Below, piece by piece: positions 21,200-26,316 of a stretch of DNA of 46,814 nt. The notes below the pieces were generated by a model that was not told the origin of the DNA, did no database searches, and saw only the letters and a program-made list of their open reading frames with translations. This DNA comes from a virus. The stretch's first letter is position 1. Every line of letters begins with the position of its first letter. The translations under genes and the position numbers were made by a program. The stretch covers positions 1 through 46,814 of IMG/VR virus record IMGVR_UViG_3300022690_000487. The stretch is one strand, 5' to 3'.

Positions 21200-21237
21200 G
21201 ATGGTATTTCATTTATCCAAATACATCTTATCTGGAT
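21200..21237 (-). ncRNA. Weak H-type pseudoknot at the start of leader L5
   Basis: P1 is ATCCA/TGGAT (21237-21233 with 21219-21215), 5 bp. P2 is GATGTATTT (21227-21219) with AAATACCATC (21209-21200), 9 bp with one bulge. The stems are interleaved but share base 21219. Weaker than the other leaders; called mainly because of its position right after a promoter. Confidence 0.35.
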
Positions 21238-21239
21238 TA

Positions 21240-21271
21240 CTAATTTACTCAATTTAAGCGTATTTTCCAAT
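21240..21271 (-). promoter_or_regulatory. Probable promoter of leader L5
   Basis: ATTG (21271-21268), 20-bp spacer, TAAATTAG (21247-21240), one mismatch in each box from the consensus. It lies just inside the gap after the 21281-21577 gene and directly precedes the pseudoknot. Confidence 0.4.
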
Positions 21272-21280
21272 CATAACAGG

Positions 21281-21577
21281 TTAGTCTTTAAAGGTTTCCA
21301 ATGTCTTTTTAATCAGGTTATCAATTTTACATACGCTATTCATTAATTTCCTATTGTCTTGTTTAAGAAGGATAGGAAAAAATAATTTGTCCCGTACATC
21401 CCTTAATACAACAAGAGCGTTTTGGTCATTATCGGTTAGTTTCGGTTTCTGTCCCCTTGAAAGATAGTCGTCTGATTCAATGGGAAAGTTTCGTATGTGA
21501 ATCTTTCCATGTCCTTTTATGTCAACATAGCCCTCATTATCCTGTAACAATTTTGCTACTTCTTTTGATATTATCAT
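21281..21577 (-). CDS. Hypothetical protein, 98 aa
   Basis: Begins with a small beta domain (EVAKLLQDNEGYVDIKGHGK) and continues as a basic helical region. Last gene of the early operon, ending just before the L5 promoter. No family recognised. Confidence 0.65.
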   Translation of the reverse strand: MIISKEVAKLLQDNEGYVDIKGHGKIHIRNFPIESDDYLSRGQKPKLTDNDQNALVVLRDVRDKLFFPILLKQDNRKLMNSVCKIDNLIKKTLETFKD

Positions 21578-21581
21578 AGTT

Positions 21582-21824
21582 CTATTCGTTAATAAATTTT
21601 ACCGGAATACTCTCAAATAAGTCCTCTGTAGTTTTGAAAATAAGGTCTTCGTTGATTGATGGGCGGTTTCCTTCTATGGAATATTCAATAAATAATTCTT
21701 CTTTGTTAAACTGTCCGTTTTCAATTACTGATATTGCTATCTCATTTATCCTAACTTCTGTAATAGTTCCTTTGTCAAGAATTAACCCCCTATCTCCTAT
21801 ATTAAATTTAGTTTTGATTTCCAT
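21582..21824 (-). CDS. Small beta-rich protein, 80 aa
   Basis: IKTKFNIGDRGLILDKGTIT has the look of a small SH3/KOW-like barrel as seen in many phage hypothetical proteins; an acidic C-terminal part follows. Four bases upstream of the next gene. Domain call is tentative. Confidence 0.6.
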   Translation of the reverse strand: MEIKTKFNIGDRGLILDKGTITEVRINEIAISVIENGQFNKEELFIEYSIEGNRPSINEDLIFKTTEDLFESIPVKFINE

Positions 21825-21846
21825 TAGTTCTATTCGTTTAATTAAA

Positions 21847-21871
21847 CCCTTCTACCGATTTGATAGAAGGG
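21847..21871 (-). terminator. Terminator-like hairpin with alternative pairing
   Basis: Perfect 8-bp stem CCCTTCTA/TAGAAGGG (21871-21864 with 21854-21847) and a short U-run (UUUAAUU). An upstream AAACCCC (around 21874-21880) can instead pair with GGGTTT, and a 4-bp CCGA/TCGG is interleaved. It sits between the 21900 and 21582 genes, so it may partially terminate. Confidence 0.4.
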
Positions 21872-21899
21872 GAGGGGTTTTCGCGCTTTAGTCGGCTTC

Positions 21900-22088
21900 C
21901 TATTTTCCTTTGTTTACCCGGTCAACTAAGGATTCTTTACTACTAAAAGCAACCCCTCTTCCTTCTTCACGTCTAGTTGAATAATGATCATCATTACCCA
22001 TGTATCCTCTAACTAATTCTACATCTATAGAGCTTCCGTCTTTAGCTGTTTCAGTTGTGTGATTGTACTTGTTGTTGTTTTTTCCCAT
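21900..22088 (-). CDS. Hypothetical protein, about 62 aa
   Basis: Start at the ATG at 22088 (MGKNNNKYNHTTETAKDGSS), preferred because the longer frame runs into the upstream gene. Polar and disordered N-terminus, then DVELVRGYMGNDDHYSTRRE. No family recognised. Confidence 0.55.
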   Translation of the reverse strand: MGKNNNKYNHTTETAKDGSSIDVELVRGYMGNDDHYSTRREEGRGVAFSSKESLVDRVNKGK

Positions 22089-22102
22089 GATATTTATTTT
22101 TT

Positions 22103-22408
22103 TTATTCGTTTAAGTTTGTACATTTAAAAAAATTCTCAAAGTCCGCTTTGTGTTCCGGTATTTCGAAATATGAATTCAGTTCTCCACACATATTAAACC
22201 CATATTTATCCTCATCCATTGCATACTGTCCTAAGGTATGAGTATTCAAGTATTTCAAATCAAAGGAATCAAATGAGTGCTTAATCTGTAGGGTATTTTC
22301 AAAGGCTCCTACATTAGTAACTTTATACTCGCAGTCTTCTTTATCTGATATAATGATAACTTCATCCCACTTGATAATCGTTTCGAATACTGGTATTGGT
22401 TTATTCAT
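22103..22408 (-). CDS. Hypothetical protein, 101 aa
   Basis: Begins with strands (IPVFETIIKWDEVIIISDKE) and continues as a mixed acidic domain (DSFDLKYLNTHTLGQYAMDE). No family recognised. In the XRE-led early operon. Confidence 0.6.
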   Translation of the reverse strand: MNKPIPVFETIIKWDEVIIISDKEDCEYKVTNVGAFENTLQIKHSFDSFDLKYLNTHTLGQYAMDEDKYGFNMCGELNSYFEIPEHKADFENFFKCTNLNE

Positions 22409-22414
22409 CTTAAT

Positions 22415-22639
22415 TTATAAGGTTATATTTGGAGGATACAATACAATTTCTGTTGATGGTACTTTTTGCTCTTGTAATTCATTTTGAAACTCATCTGCTC
22501 TTACCTCATCTTTATCAATCGCAATCCTTGTTATGTAGCAATGTAATTTTATTCCGCTTTCGGTTTCTCCCTCCCAAACTCTTGCAGGAACGCCATCTAA
22601 ATTTGTAATTTTTGTTGTGCTTTCAATTGTTATTTTCAT
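22415..22639 (-). CDS. Hypothetical protein, 74 aa
   Basis: Start at the ATG at 22639 (MKITIESTTKITNLDGVPAR), in CATAATT-type context; an upstream extension would overlap the preceding gene. Beta-rich; a VWEGETESGIKLHCYITRIA core suggests a small sandwich. No family recognised. Confidence 0.6.
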   Translation of the reverse strand: MKITIESTTKITNLDGVPARVWEGETESGIKLHCYITRIAIDKDEVRADEFQNELQEQKVPSTEIVLYPPNITL

Positions 22640-22649
22640 AATTCCGATT

Positions 22650-22838
22650 TTAAAGTGATCCAATAAAGTTCCAATAATTAGCCTCTGATGCAAAAAGTTC
22701 TGATCTCTTGTGAGTAAACAGTTTTCTTTGTGGCTTACTAACCACATCCATCATTCCAAAGTCCATTTCCTCTACAGGCTCAATGATCTCAATCTCTTGG
22801 TTTCTTTCTGCTTTGAATTGGATTATGTAGTTTAGCAT
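22650..22838 (-). CDS. Hypothetical protein, 62 aa
   Basis: Short polar protein (KAERNQEIEIIEPVEEMDFG...SELFASEANYWNFIGSL) with no recognised motif. Preceded by an 87-base gap carrying hairpins and a TATTTAGC motif similar to other starts in this operon. Confidence 0.55.
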   Translation of the reverse strand: MLNYIIQFKAERNQEIEIIEPVEEMDFGMMDVVSKPQRKLFTHKRSELFASEANYWNFIGSL

Positions 22839-22870
22839 GATTGTCGTTGTTTTATATTTAGCAAGAAAGT

Positions 22871-22923
22871 ACCCCCATGTCGGAGAGGGTTAGCCGTCCG
22901 CAAGAATTTAGCGAAACTCACGG
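22871..22923 (-). other. Intergenic hairpins after the 67-aa gene
   Basis: Two possible stems right after the 22926 stop. The first is nested: CCGT/ACGG enclosing CGC/GCG (22923-22920 with 22897-22894; 22913-22911 with 22901-22899). The second is ACCC...GGGGGT around 22890-22871. No U-run follows, so a terminator is only a possibility; a 5' leader structure is the alternative. Confidence 0.3.
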
Positions 22924-22925
22924 AA

Positions 22926-23129
22926 TTATTTCAACTCCCTTTTAGACCCTATAAACGTGATGTAACATTCATTTCCTACATCGTCTAAAATTTTGAATGT
23001 CCTGTATACAGATTTAAGTGCCCTGTTTTCAATTTCTTTTTTTGCGTGTCCGGTAGCCGTGCTTCTGTCAAAGGTTGCTCCTTCCGTTCTGAATAAAGTG
23101 ATTCTGTTTCTTGTGATTTGATTTTTCAT
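22926..23129 (-). CDS. Hypothetical protein, 67 aa
   Basis: Basic protein (MKNQITRNRITLFRTEGATF) with a C-terminal beta/helix part (FKILDDVGNECYITFIGSKR). Its ATG is preceded by AAAAATTTAGCAAA, nearly the same leader as the neighbouring 23381 start. No family recognised. Confidence 0.6.
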   Translation of the reverse strand: MKNQITRNRITLFRTEGATFDRSTATGHAKKEIENRALKSVYRTFKILDDVGNECYITFIGSKRELK

Positions 23130-23156
23130 TTTGCTAAATTTTTAAGTGTTTATAAA

Positions 23157-23381
23157 TTATTTGATAAGTCCGTTGTTCTTTGCAAAATAAGCAACACACC
23201 AAGCTTGTTTTTCTGAAATTGACTTGTGGTTCATAACAGCCTTTTCTACGATGTCTGAACAAAAATGCCCTACCTCGTCAGCTTTTTGCATGATTTCACT
23301 CCATATAGGCAGAATAGCCATTGTTAAAGAGTGTCCGTTGCTGATGTCTTTGATTGATGTTTTGATTTCTAATAAGTTCAT
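23157..23381 (-). CDS. Hypothetical protein, 74 aa
   Basis: Start at the ATG at 23381 (MNLLEIKTSIKDISNGHSLT), with the AAAAATTTAGCATT leader. An upstream in-frame extension is rejected because it covers the promoter/operator at 23420-23450. Helical, with KSISEKQAWCVAYFAKNNGL near the end, a pattern I associate with small phage proteins of unknown role. First gene controlled by the XRE operator site. Confidence 0.6.
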   Translation of the reverse strand: MNLLEIKTSIKDISNGHSLTMAILPIWSEIMQKADEVGHFCSDIVEKAVMNHKSISEKQAWCVAYFAKNNGLIK

Positions 23382-23419
23382 AATGCTAAATTTTTGTTGT
23401 TGTTTGATTAAGTATACGG

Positions 23420-23450
23420 TAAAGGTAATACTTTGTTGCGTATTCACAAC
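23420..23450 (-). promoter_or_regulatory. Early promoter overlapped by an XRE operator
   Basis: GTTG (23450-23447), 19-bp spacer, TACCTTTA (23427-23420), one mismatch per box. The palindrome TGTTG-N8-CAACA (23434-23451) covers the -33 box. The same GTTG-N8-CAAC arrangement occurs at the XRE gene's own start. Confidence 0.55.
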
Positions 23451-23456
23451 ACTTTT

Positions 23457-23654
23457 TTAATCTTTTTTCTTTTTAATCAATTTCATACCCAACTTTTTTT
23501 CGAGTTTATCAATCATATCTGCGCCTATATTTGTGTGTGCACCGCTAAAATAACTAGATAATGTACTCCTATGTATACCAATGATTGCCGCTAAATCTAC
23601 TACGGAATAATTTTGTGCTTTTGCCTCTTTTTTTAGTACTTCGTGTTTTTTCAT
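23457..23654 (-). CDS. XRE-family HTH regulator of the early region
   Basis: About 65 residues from the ATG at 23654. It has an HTH region KAQNYSVVDLAAIIGIHRST then LSSYFSGAHTNIGADMIDKL, and a basic C-terminus. The palindrome GTTG-N8-CAAC directly abuts the ATG, and a second copy lies in the next promoter, so autorepression and control of the 23381 operon are likely. It also divides this operon from the divergent plus-strand gene at 23731. Confidence 0.75.
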   Translation of the reverse strand: MKKHEVLKKEAKAQNYSVVDLAAIIGIHRSTLSSYFSGAHTNIGADMIDKLEKKLGMKLIKKKKD

Positions 23655-23689
23655 GTTGCTAATATACAACATTTATTTAGGAATTCTAA
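23655..23689 (-). promoter_or_regulatory. XRE promoter with palindromic operator
   Basis: TTAG (23689-23686), 19-bp spacer, TATATTAG (23666-23659). The palindrome ATGTTG-N8-CAACAT (23653-23672) covers the -7 box and touches the start codon. The start site would be at the ATG, implying a leaderless mRNA. Confidence 0.5.
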
Positions 23690-23708
23690 TTAATTTCGTT
23701 TTACTTTG
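23676..23708 (+). promoter_or_regulatory. Possible promoter of the plus-strand 23731 gene
   Basis: TTTA (23676-23679), 21-bp spacer, TTACTTTG (23701-23708), one mismatch in each box. It lies just beyond the XRE operator, so the same regulator could affect both directions. Confidence 0.35.
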
Positions 23709-23730
23709 TCTTAAACTTAAGATAAAAATT

Positions 23731-24471
23731 ATGGAAGTAAATGAAATTTTACCAGTACTGGACATTGAGGTTTTAAAAGAAAAAGCCCAAGAGGCAGCTA
23801 TGAAAGGAGCCATTAATGAAATAGAAAGTTATTACAACTCCTATAACTCACCGTATAAAGAAGCTATAAAAGAACAATTAAGCAAGCAGGAGGCTAAATG
23901 GAGTATTTCATTGCCTGATATTTTATCAGTAATAAACGAGAGGTTAGTTGCTGAAATAGATGTGATTGCAAATAACGCAATTTCAAAAACGTTTGTTCCA
24001 ATGGTTAATAATTTCTTAACAAGGGAAAACAAGGAAATTAATTTTTCTTATGTTCTTCAAAGTTTCATAGATGTAATGAAGGATAACTTACCTTATGGAG
24101 AAATGATGGATGAGGAGAGTTTTTGTGTTGACGTTGAAAAAGACGATAGGCACGATTGGTTAAACGTTGAAATAGGTAGTGATAAGGGTGTTTATCGTAT
24201 CACATTTCACACATCTGGAAAGCCTAAAGAGGGAGAAAAGCAAAAATATCAAATACTATCATTACCAAGAACAGATTATAACAGCCTGAGCCAAGTGATG
24301 ACGCTTAAAGTTGATGGTGTTAGCCTTGAAATGCCTTTCACCAAAGATGTGTTAAAAGATGGATTTATGTCGTTTATCGCTAAGTTAATAATAGCAGATT
24401 CAGATATAACTATGGATTGTACAGATTTTCAAGAAGATATGTTTCCGACTGATGAATGTTATTGTGATTAA
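23731..24471 (+). CDS. Hypothetical protein, 246 aa
   Basis: Start at the ATG at 23731 (MEVNEILPVLDIEVLKEKAQ). Helical N-terminal 110 residues (one long helical bundle region), then an acidic beta-rich half (CVDVEKDDRHDWLNVEIGSD; YRITFHTSGKPKEGEKQKYQ) ending DECYCD. No family recognised. Divergent from the XRE gene, so it is a candidate early or lysogeny-linked gene. Confidence 0.7.
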   Translation: MEVNEILPVLDIEVLKEKAQEAAMKGAINEIESYYNSYNSPYKEAIKEQLSKQEAKWSISLPDILSVINERLVAEIDVIANNAISKTFVPMVNNFLTRENKEINFSYVLQSFIDVMKDNLPYGEMMDEESFCVDVEKDDRHDWLNVEIGSDKGVYRITFHTSGKPKEGEKQKYQILSLPRTDYNSLSQVMTLKVDGVSLEMPFTKDVLKDGFMSFIAKLIIADSDITMDCTDFQEDMFPTDECYCD

Positions 24472-24504
24472 TTTGGAAATCTAAGGATTATTACCGTATA
24501 TTGT
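24472..24504 (+). promoter_or_regulatory. Promoter of leader L6
   Basis: TTTG (24472-24475), 21-bp spacer, TATATTGT (24497-24504), two mismatches from TAnnTTTG. It begins at the end of the upstream gene and precedes the pseudoknot by about 17 nt. Confidence 0.45.
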
Positions 24505-24521
24505 AATTCATAATTGCAAAG

Positions 24522-24614
24522 CCCGACCAAGGAACAGCAAGAACTTATTTAAAAAATCCCGTCTACGGGTGGGCTATCTTTCAAACCTTGGTCGGGATGC
24601 GATAGCCCTTTTTT
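24522..24614 (+). ncRNA. H-type pseudoknot with U-tract in leader L6
   Basis: P1 is CCCGACCAAGG (24522-24532) with CCTTGGTCGGG (24586-24596), 11 bp perfect. P2 is GGGCTAT (24571-24577) with ATAGCCC (24602-24608), 7 bp perfect, followed by six U (24609-24614). A small hairpin CCCGT/ACGGG (24558-24569) sits inside. Same P1-P2-P1'-P2'-U plan as L2 and L3 on the other strand. Confidence 0.7.
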
Positions 24615-24722
24615 CGGCTTTAGAATGCTTCGTATTTCAGGGATAAAAGAATAAATACTAAACTTCAATCGTAAATGATTGTTGGATCAGGTAAACCGTG
24701 AGTGAGTTTAAACGAATTAGAA

Positions 24723-24873
24723 AACCTCACACCATCAAATAATATGCGTGGCAGTGTAATACTAATGCGTGCGGTTGAGAGCCCGTAAAGTTACAATGGT
24801 TTACGATGGGTTGATCGGAGATTGTTGTTAGCGTGGTGGTTCTTTTACTAGGTTTTTGAATCACTACGTTAAC
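24723..24873 (+). ncRNA. Conserved structured RNA domain, copy 2 (leader L6)
   Basis: Counterpart of 11416-11272. Its 3' part is a 16-bp helix, GTTAGCGTGGTGGTTC (24827-24842) with GAATCACTACGTTAAC (24858-24873), including three G-U pairs at positions that differ in the other copy. GTGAG/CTCAC (24698-24702 region with 24726-24730) may close a short upstream stem. It lies about 50 nt before the ATG at 24925. The rest of 24615-24722 looks structured but has no clear feature. Confidence 0.7.
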
Positions 24874-24924
24874 TTCCGGTAAACTCAAGTATTATCATAG
24901 ATTGTTAAAGTAAAGGAAAATATT

Positions 24925-25125
24925 ATGGATACAGAAGATAAAGTAAAGGAAATATATCTAAGGTATAGAAAAGGAACAATAAGTTTTTCGCAAATGCACG
25001 TTGAATTATTTCGTTTACAGAATGAAGGCGATTGCAGATTAGAACCCGTTTTGCACCGAGTGTTAAACGCTTATGATTTATTTATACTGTACACCGTTGA
25101 AAGAGTAAACAATCTTACACTATAA
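24925..25125 (+). CDS. Hypothetical protein, 66 aa, first gene after leader L6
   Basis: Helical protein (DKVKEIYLRYRKGTISFSQM; RLEPVLHRVLNAYDLFILYT). The ATG is preceded by the A-rich GGAAAATATT context shared by the next genes (…ATTATG). No family recognised. Confidence 0.65.
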   Translation: MDTEDKVKEIYLRYRKGTISFSQMHVELFRLQNEGDCRLEPVLHRVLNAYDLFILYTVERVNNLTL

Positions 25126-25148
25126 CACAAGTAACTAAAATAAATATT

Positions 25149-25343
25149 ATGAAAAACTATTATAAAGTATCAATGGATGGAAGTTATTGTATATTCCACG
25201 ACTTAAAATCAGCATTTGAAATGATCGAAGCTGATTTAGAAAGCTTACCAAAAGAAGATTTAAAAGAGGTGGAAATGATTATTTCTATTGTAGAAATGAG
25301 TGAGAAAGAATATGCGGAATTACCAGAATTTGAAGGGTTTTAA
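25149..25343 (+). CDS. Hypothetical protein, 64 aa
   Basis: Acidic small protein, MKNYYKVSMDGSYCIFHDLK then EMIEADLESLPKEDLKEVEM. The fold looks like beta-beta-helix-strand-helix. Same AATATTATG-type start context as its neighbours. No family recognised. Confidence 0.65.
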   Translation: MKNYYKVSMDGSYCIFHDLKSAFEMIEADLESLPKEDLKEVEMIISIVEMSEKEYAELPEFEGF

Positions 25344-25370
25344 ACACCCTCAATATTAACATAGAACATT

Positions 25371-25523
25371 ATGGAACAATACAAAATAATAACCGGAACG
25401 GCAAAACAAGTTGAAAAAGAGATAAACGACTTCAATAAAGAATATTTCTTAGTAATAATGGGAATTACTGCAACAAACGAACAAACAACAGTTATAATAG
25501 AGCTATTAGAAAAAAGGGAATAG
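25371..25523 (+). CDS. Mini-protein, 50 aa
   Basis: MEQYKIITGTAKQVEKEIND...EQTTVIIELLEKRE, preceded by TTAACATAGAACATT and the ATG. Size, spacing and composition fit the run of tiny genes under leader L6. No family recognised. Confidence 0.6.
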   Translation: MEQYKIITGTAKQVEKEINDFNKEYFLVIMGITATNEQTTVIIELLEKRE

Positions 25524-25549
25524 AAAGTTAAACTTAACATAGAATGTAT

Positions 25550-25711
25550 ATGAAAAATAAGGAGCTGATAAAAAGACTGGAAATCCACAGAGATAAAATA
25601 ACTGAAACTATAAAAGCTTTTGATATAGTAATTGAAATGTATTCAGAAAAAGTAAATAACAAGGATGATTCTAAGGATATTAATTCAGTATTTGACTTCC
25701 TTAAAACTTAA
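25550..25711 (+). CDS. Mini-protein, 53 aa
   Basis: Helical, charged peptide MKNKELIKRLEIHRDKITET...KDINSVFDFLKT. A second ATG six bases upstream (25544) is possible. In series with its neighbours and preceded by the same AACTTAACATAGA-type leader. Confidence 0.55.
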   Translation: MKNKELIKRLEIHRDKITETIKAFDIVIEMYSEKVNNKDDSKDINSVFDFLKT

Positions 25712-25721
25712 ATACAGTATT

Positions 25722-25940
25722 ATGAAAGACGAATTTGGACAAGACGAGCGATGTATTGAATGTGGAATCCCATTTTTAGCTACAAATTATCATGAACAAT
25801 ATCATGGAATGTGCTCGGAGTGTCACGAATTTCATTTGCAACAGGAGGCACAAGATGAACACAATTATGAAAGAGAACTTGAAGAATGTTCTGGCGAATG
25901 TATTGCTAATGGTCTACCCGAATGTATTTGTAATGATTAA
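25722..25940 (+). CDS. Cys-rich zinc-ribbon mini-protein, 72 aa
   Basis: CIECG and CSEC (about residues 11-36) form a plausible zinc ribbon, and a second Cys cluster lies near the C-terminus (CSGEC, CIC). An acidic linker joins them. It starts at the ATG at 25722, ten bases after the previous stop. Function unknown. Confidence 0.65.
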   Translation: MKDEFGQDERCIECGIPFLATNYHEQYHGMCSECHEFHLQQEAQDEHNYERELEECSGECIANGLPECICND

Positions 25941-25977
25941 CCCTTAATCCATCTGTAACATAAGAAAAAAGAAGATT

Positions 25978-26187
25978 ATGAAAGAGCAATACAGGGATAT
26001 TATAATTAAAAGTGGAGTACTGAAATTGATGTGTTCTAAATGTAGTGAATCTTTTGAACTAAAGCAAATTACTGTTTCCAACCCATGCAGGTTTTTCCAT
26101 TTCTGTTCTCGTTGCTCCATGTGTAAACTCTGTTGCGCTTGCCAGTACAGCATGATTAACCGTATCTCCTTCATACAACTTAACTAG
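25978..26187 (+). CDS. Cys-rich small protein, 69 aa, overlapping a convergent gene
   Basis: Begins MKEQYRDIIIKSGVLKLMCS with CSKC, then a Cys-rich C-terminal half (FCSRCSMCKLCCACQ). The start context (AAGAAGATTATG) matches the other genes of this run. The second half overlaps the last 129 bases of the minus-strand gene 26059-26307, so the C-terminus may be real or an accident of a fusion point. Confidence 0.4.
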   Translation: MKEQYRDIIIKSGVLKLMCSKCSESFELKQITVSNPCRFFHFCSRCSMCKLCCACQYSMINRISFIQLN

Positions 26188-26307
26188 CCCTTTGGTCCCA
26201 TCATTAGAGGGTCTTATATCGCCCTCATCAGATCCCACACATAACCCACATATTTCGATTATATCATCATTTGGAATTGCTATTATAAAATATCTGTTAT
26301 CTGCCAT
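26059..26307 (-). CDS. Hypothetical virion-end protein, 82 aa
   Basis: MADNRYFIIAI, then PNDDIIEICGLCVGSDEGDI and LVKLYEGDTVNHAVLASATE. Beta-rich and acidic. It is the last gene of the structural operon, ten bases after the adhesin stop, so a tail-tip or adhesin-associated role is possible. Convergent with the Cys-rich plus-strand gene. Confidence 0.55.
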   Translation of the reverse strand: MADNRYFIIAIPNDDIIEICGLCVGSDEGDIRPSNDGTKGLVKLYEGDTVNHAVLASATEFTHGATRTEMEKPAWVGNSNLL

Positions 26308-26316
26308 TTTATCTTA

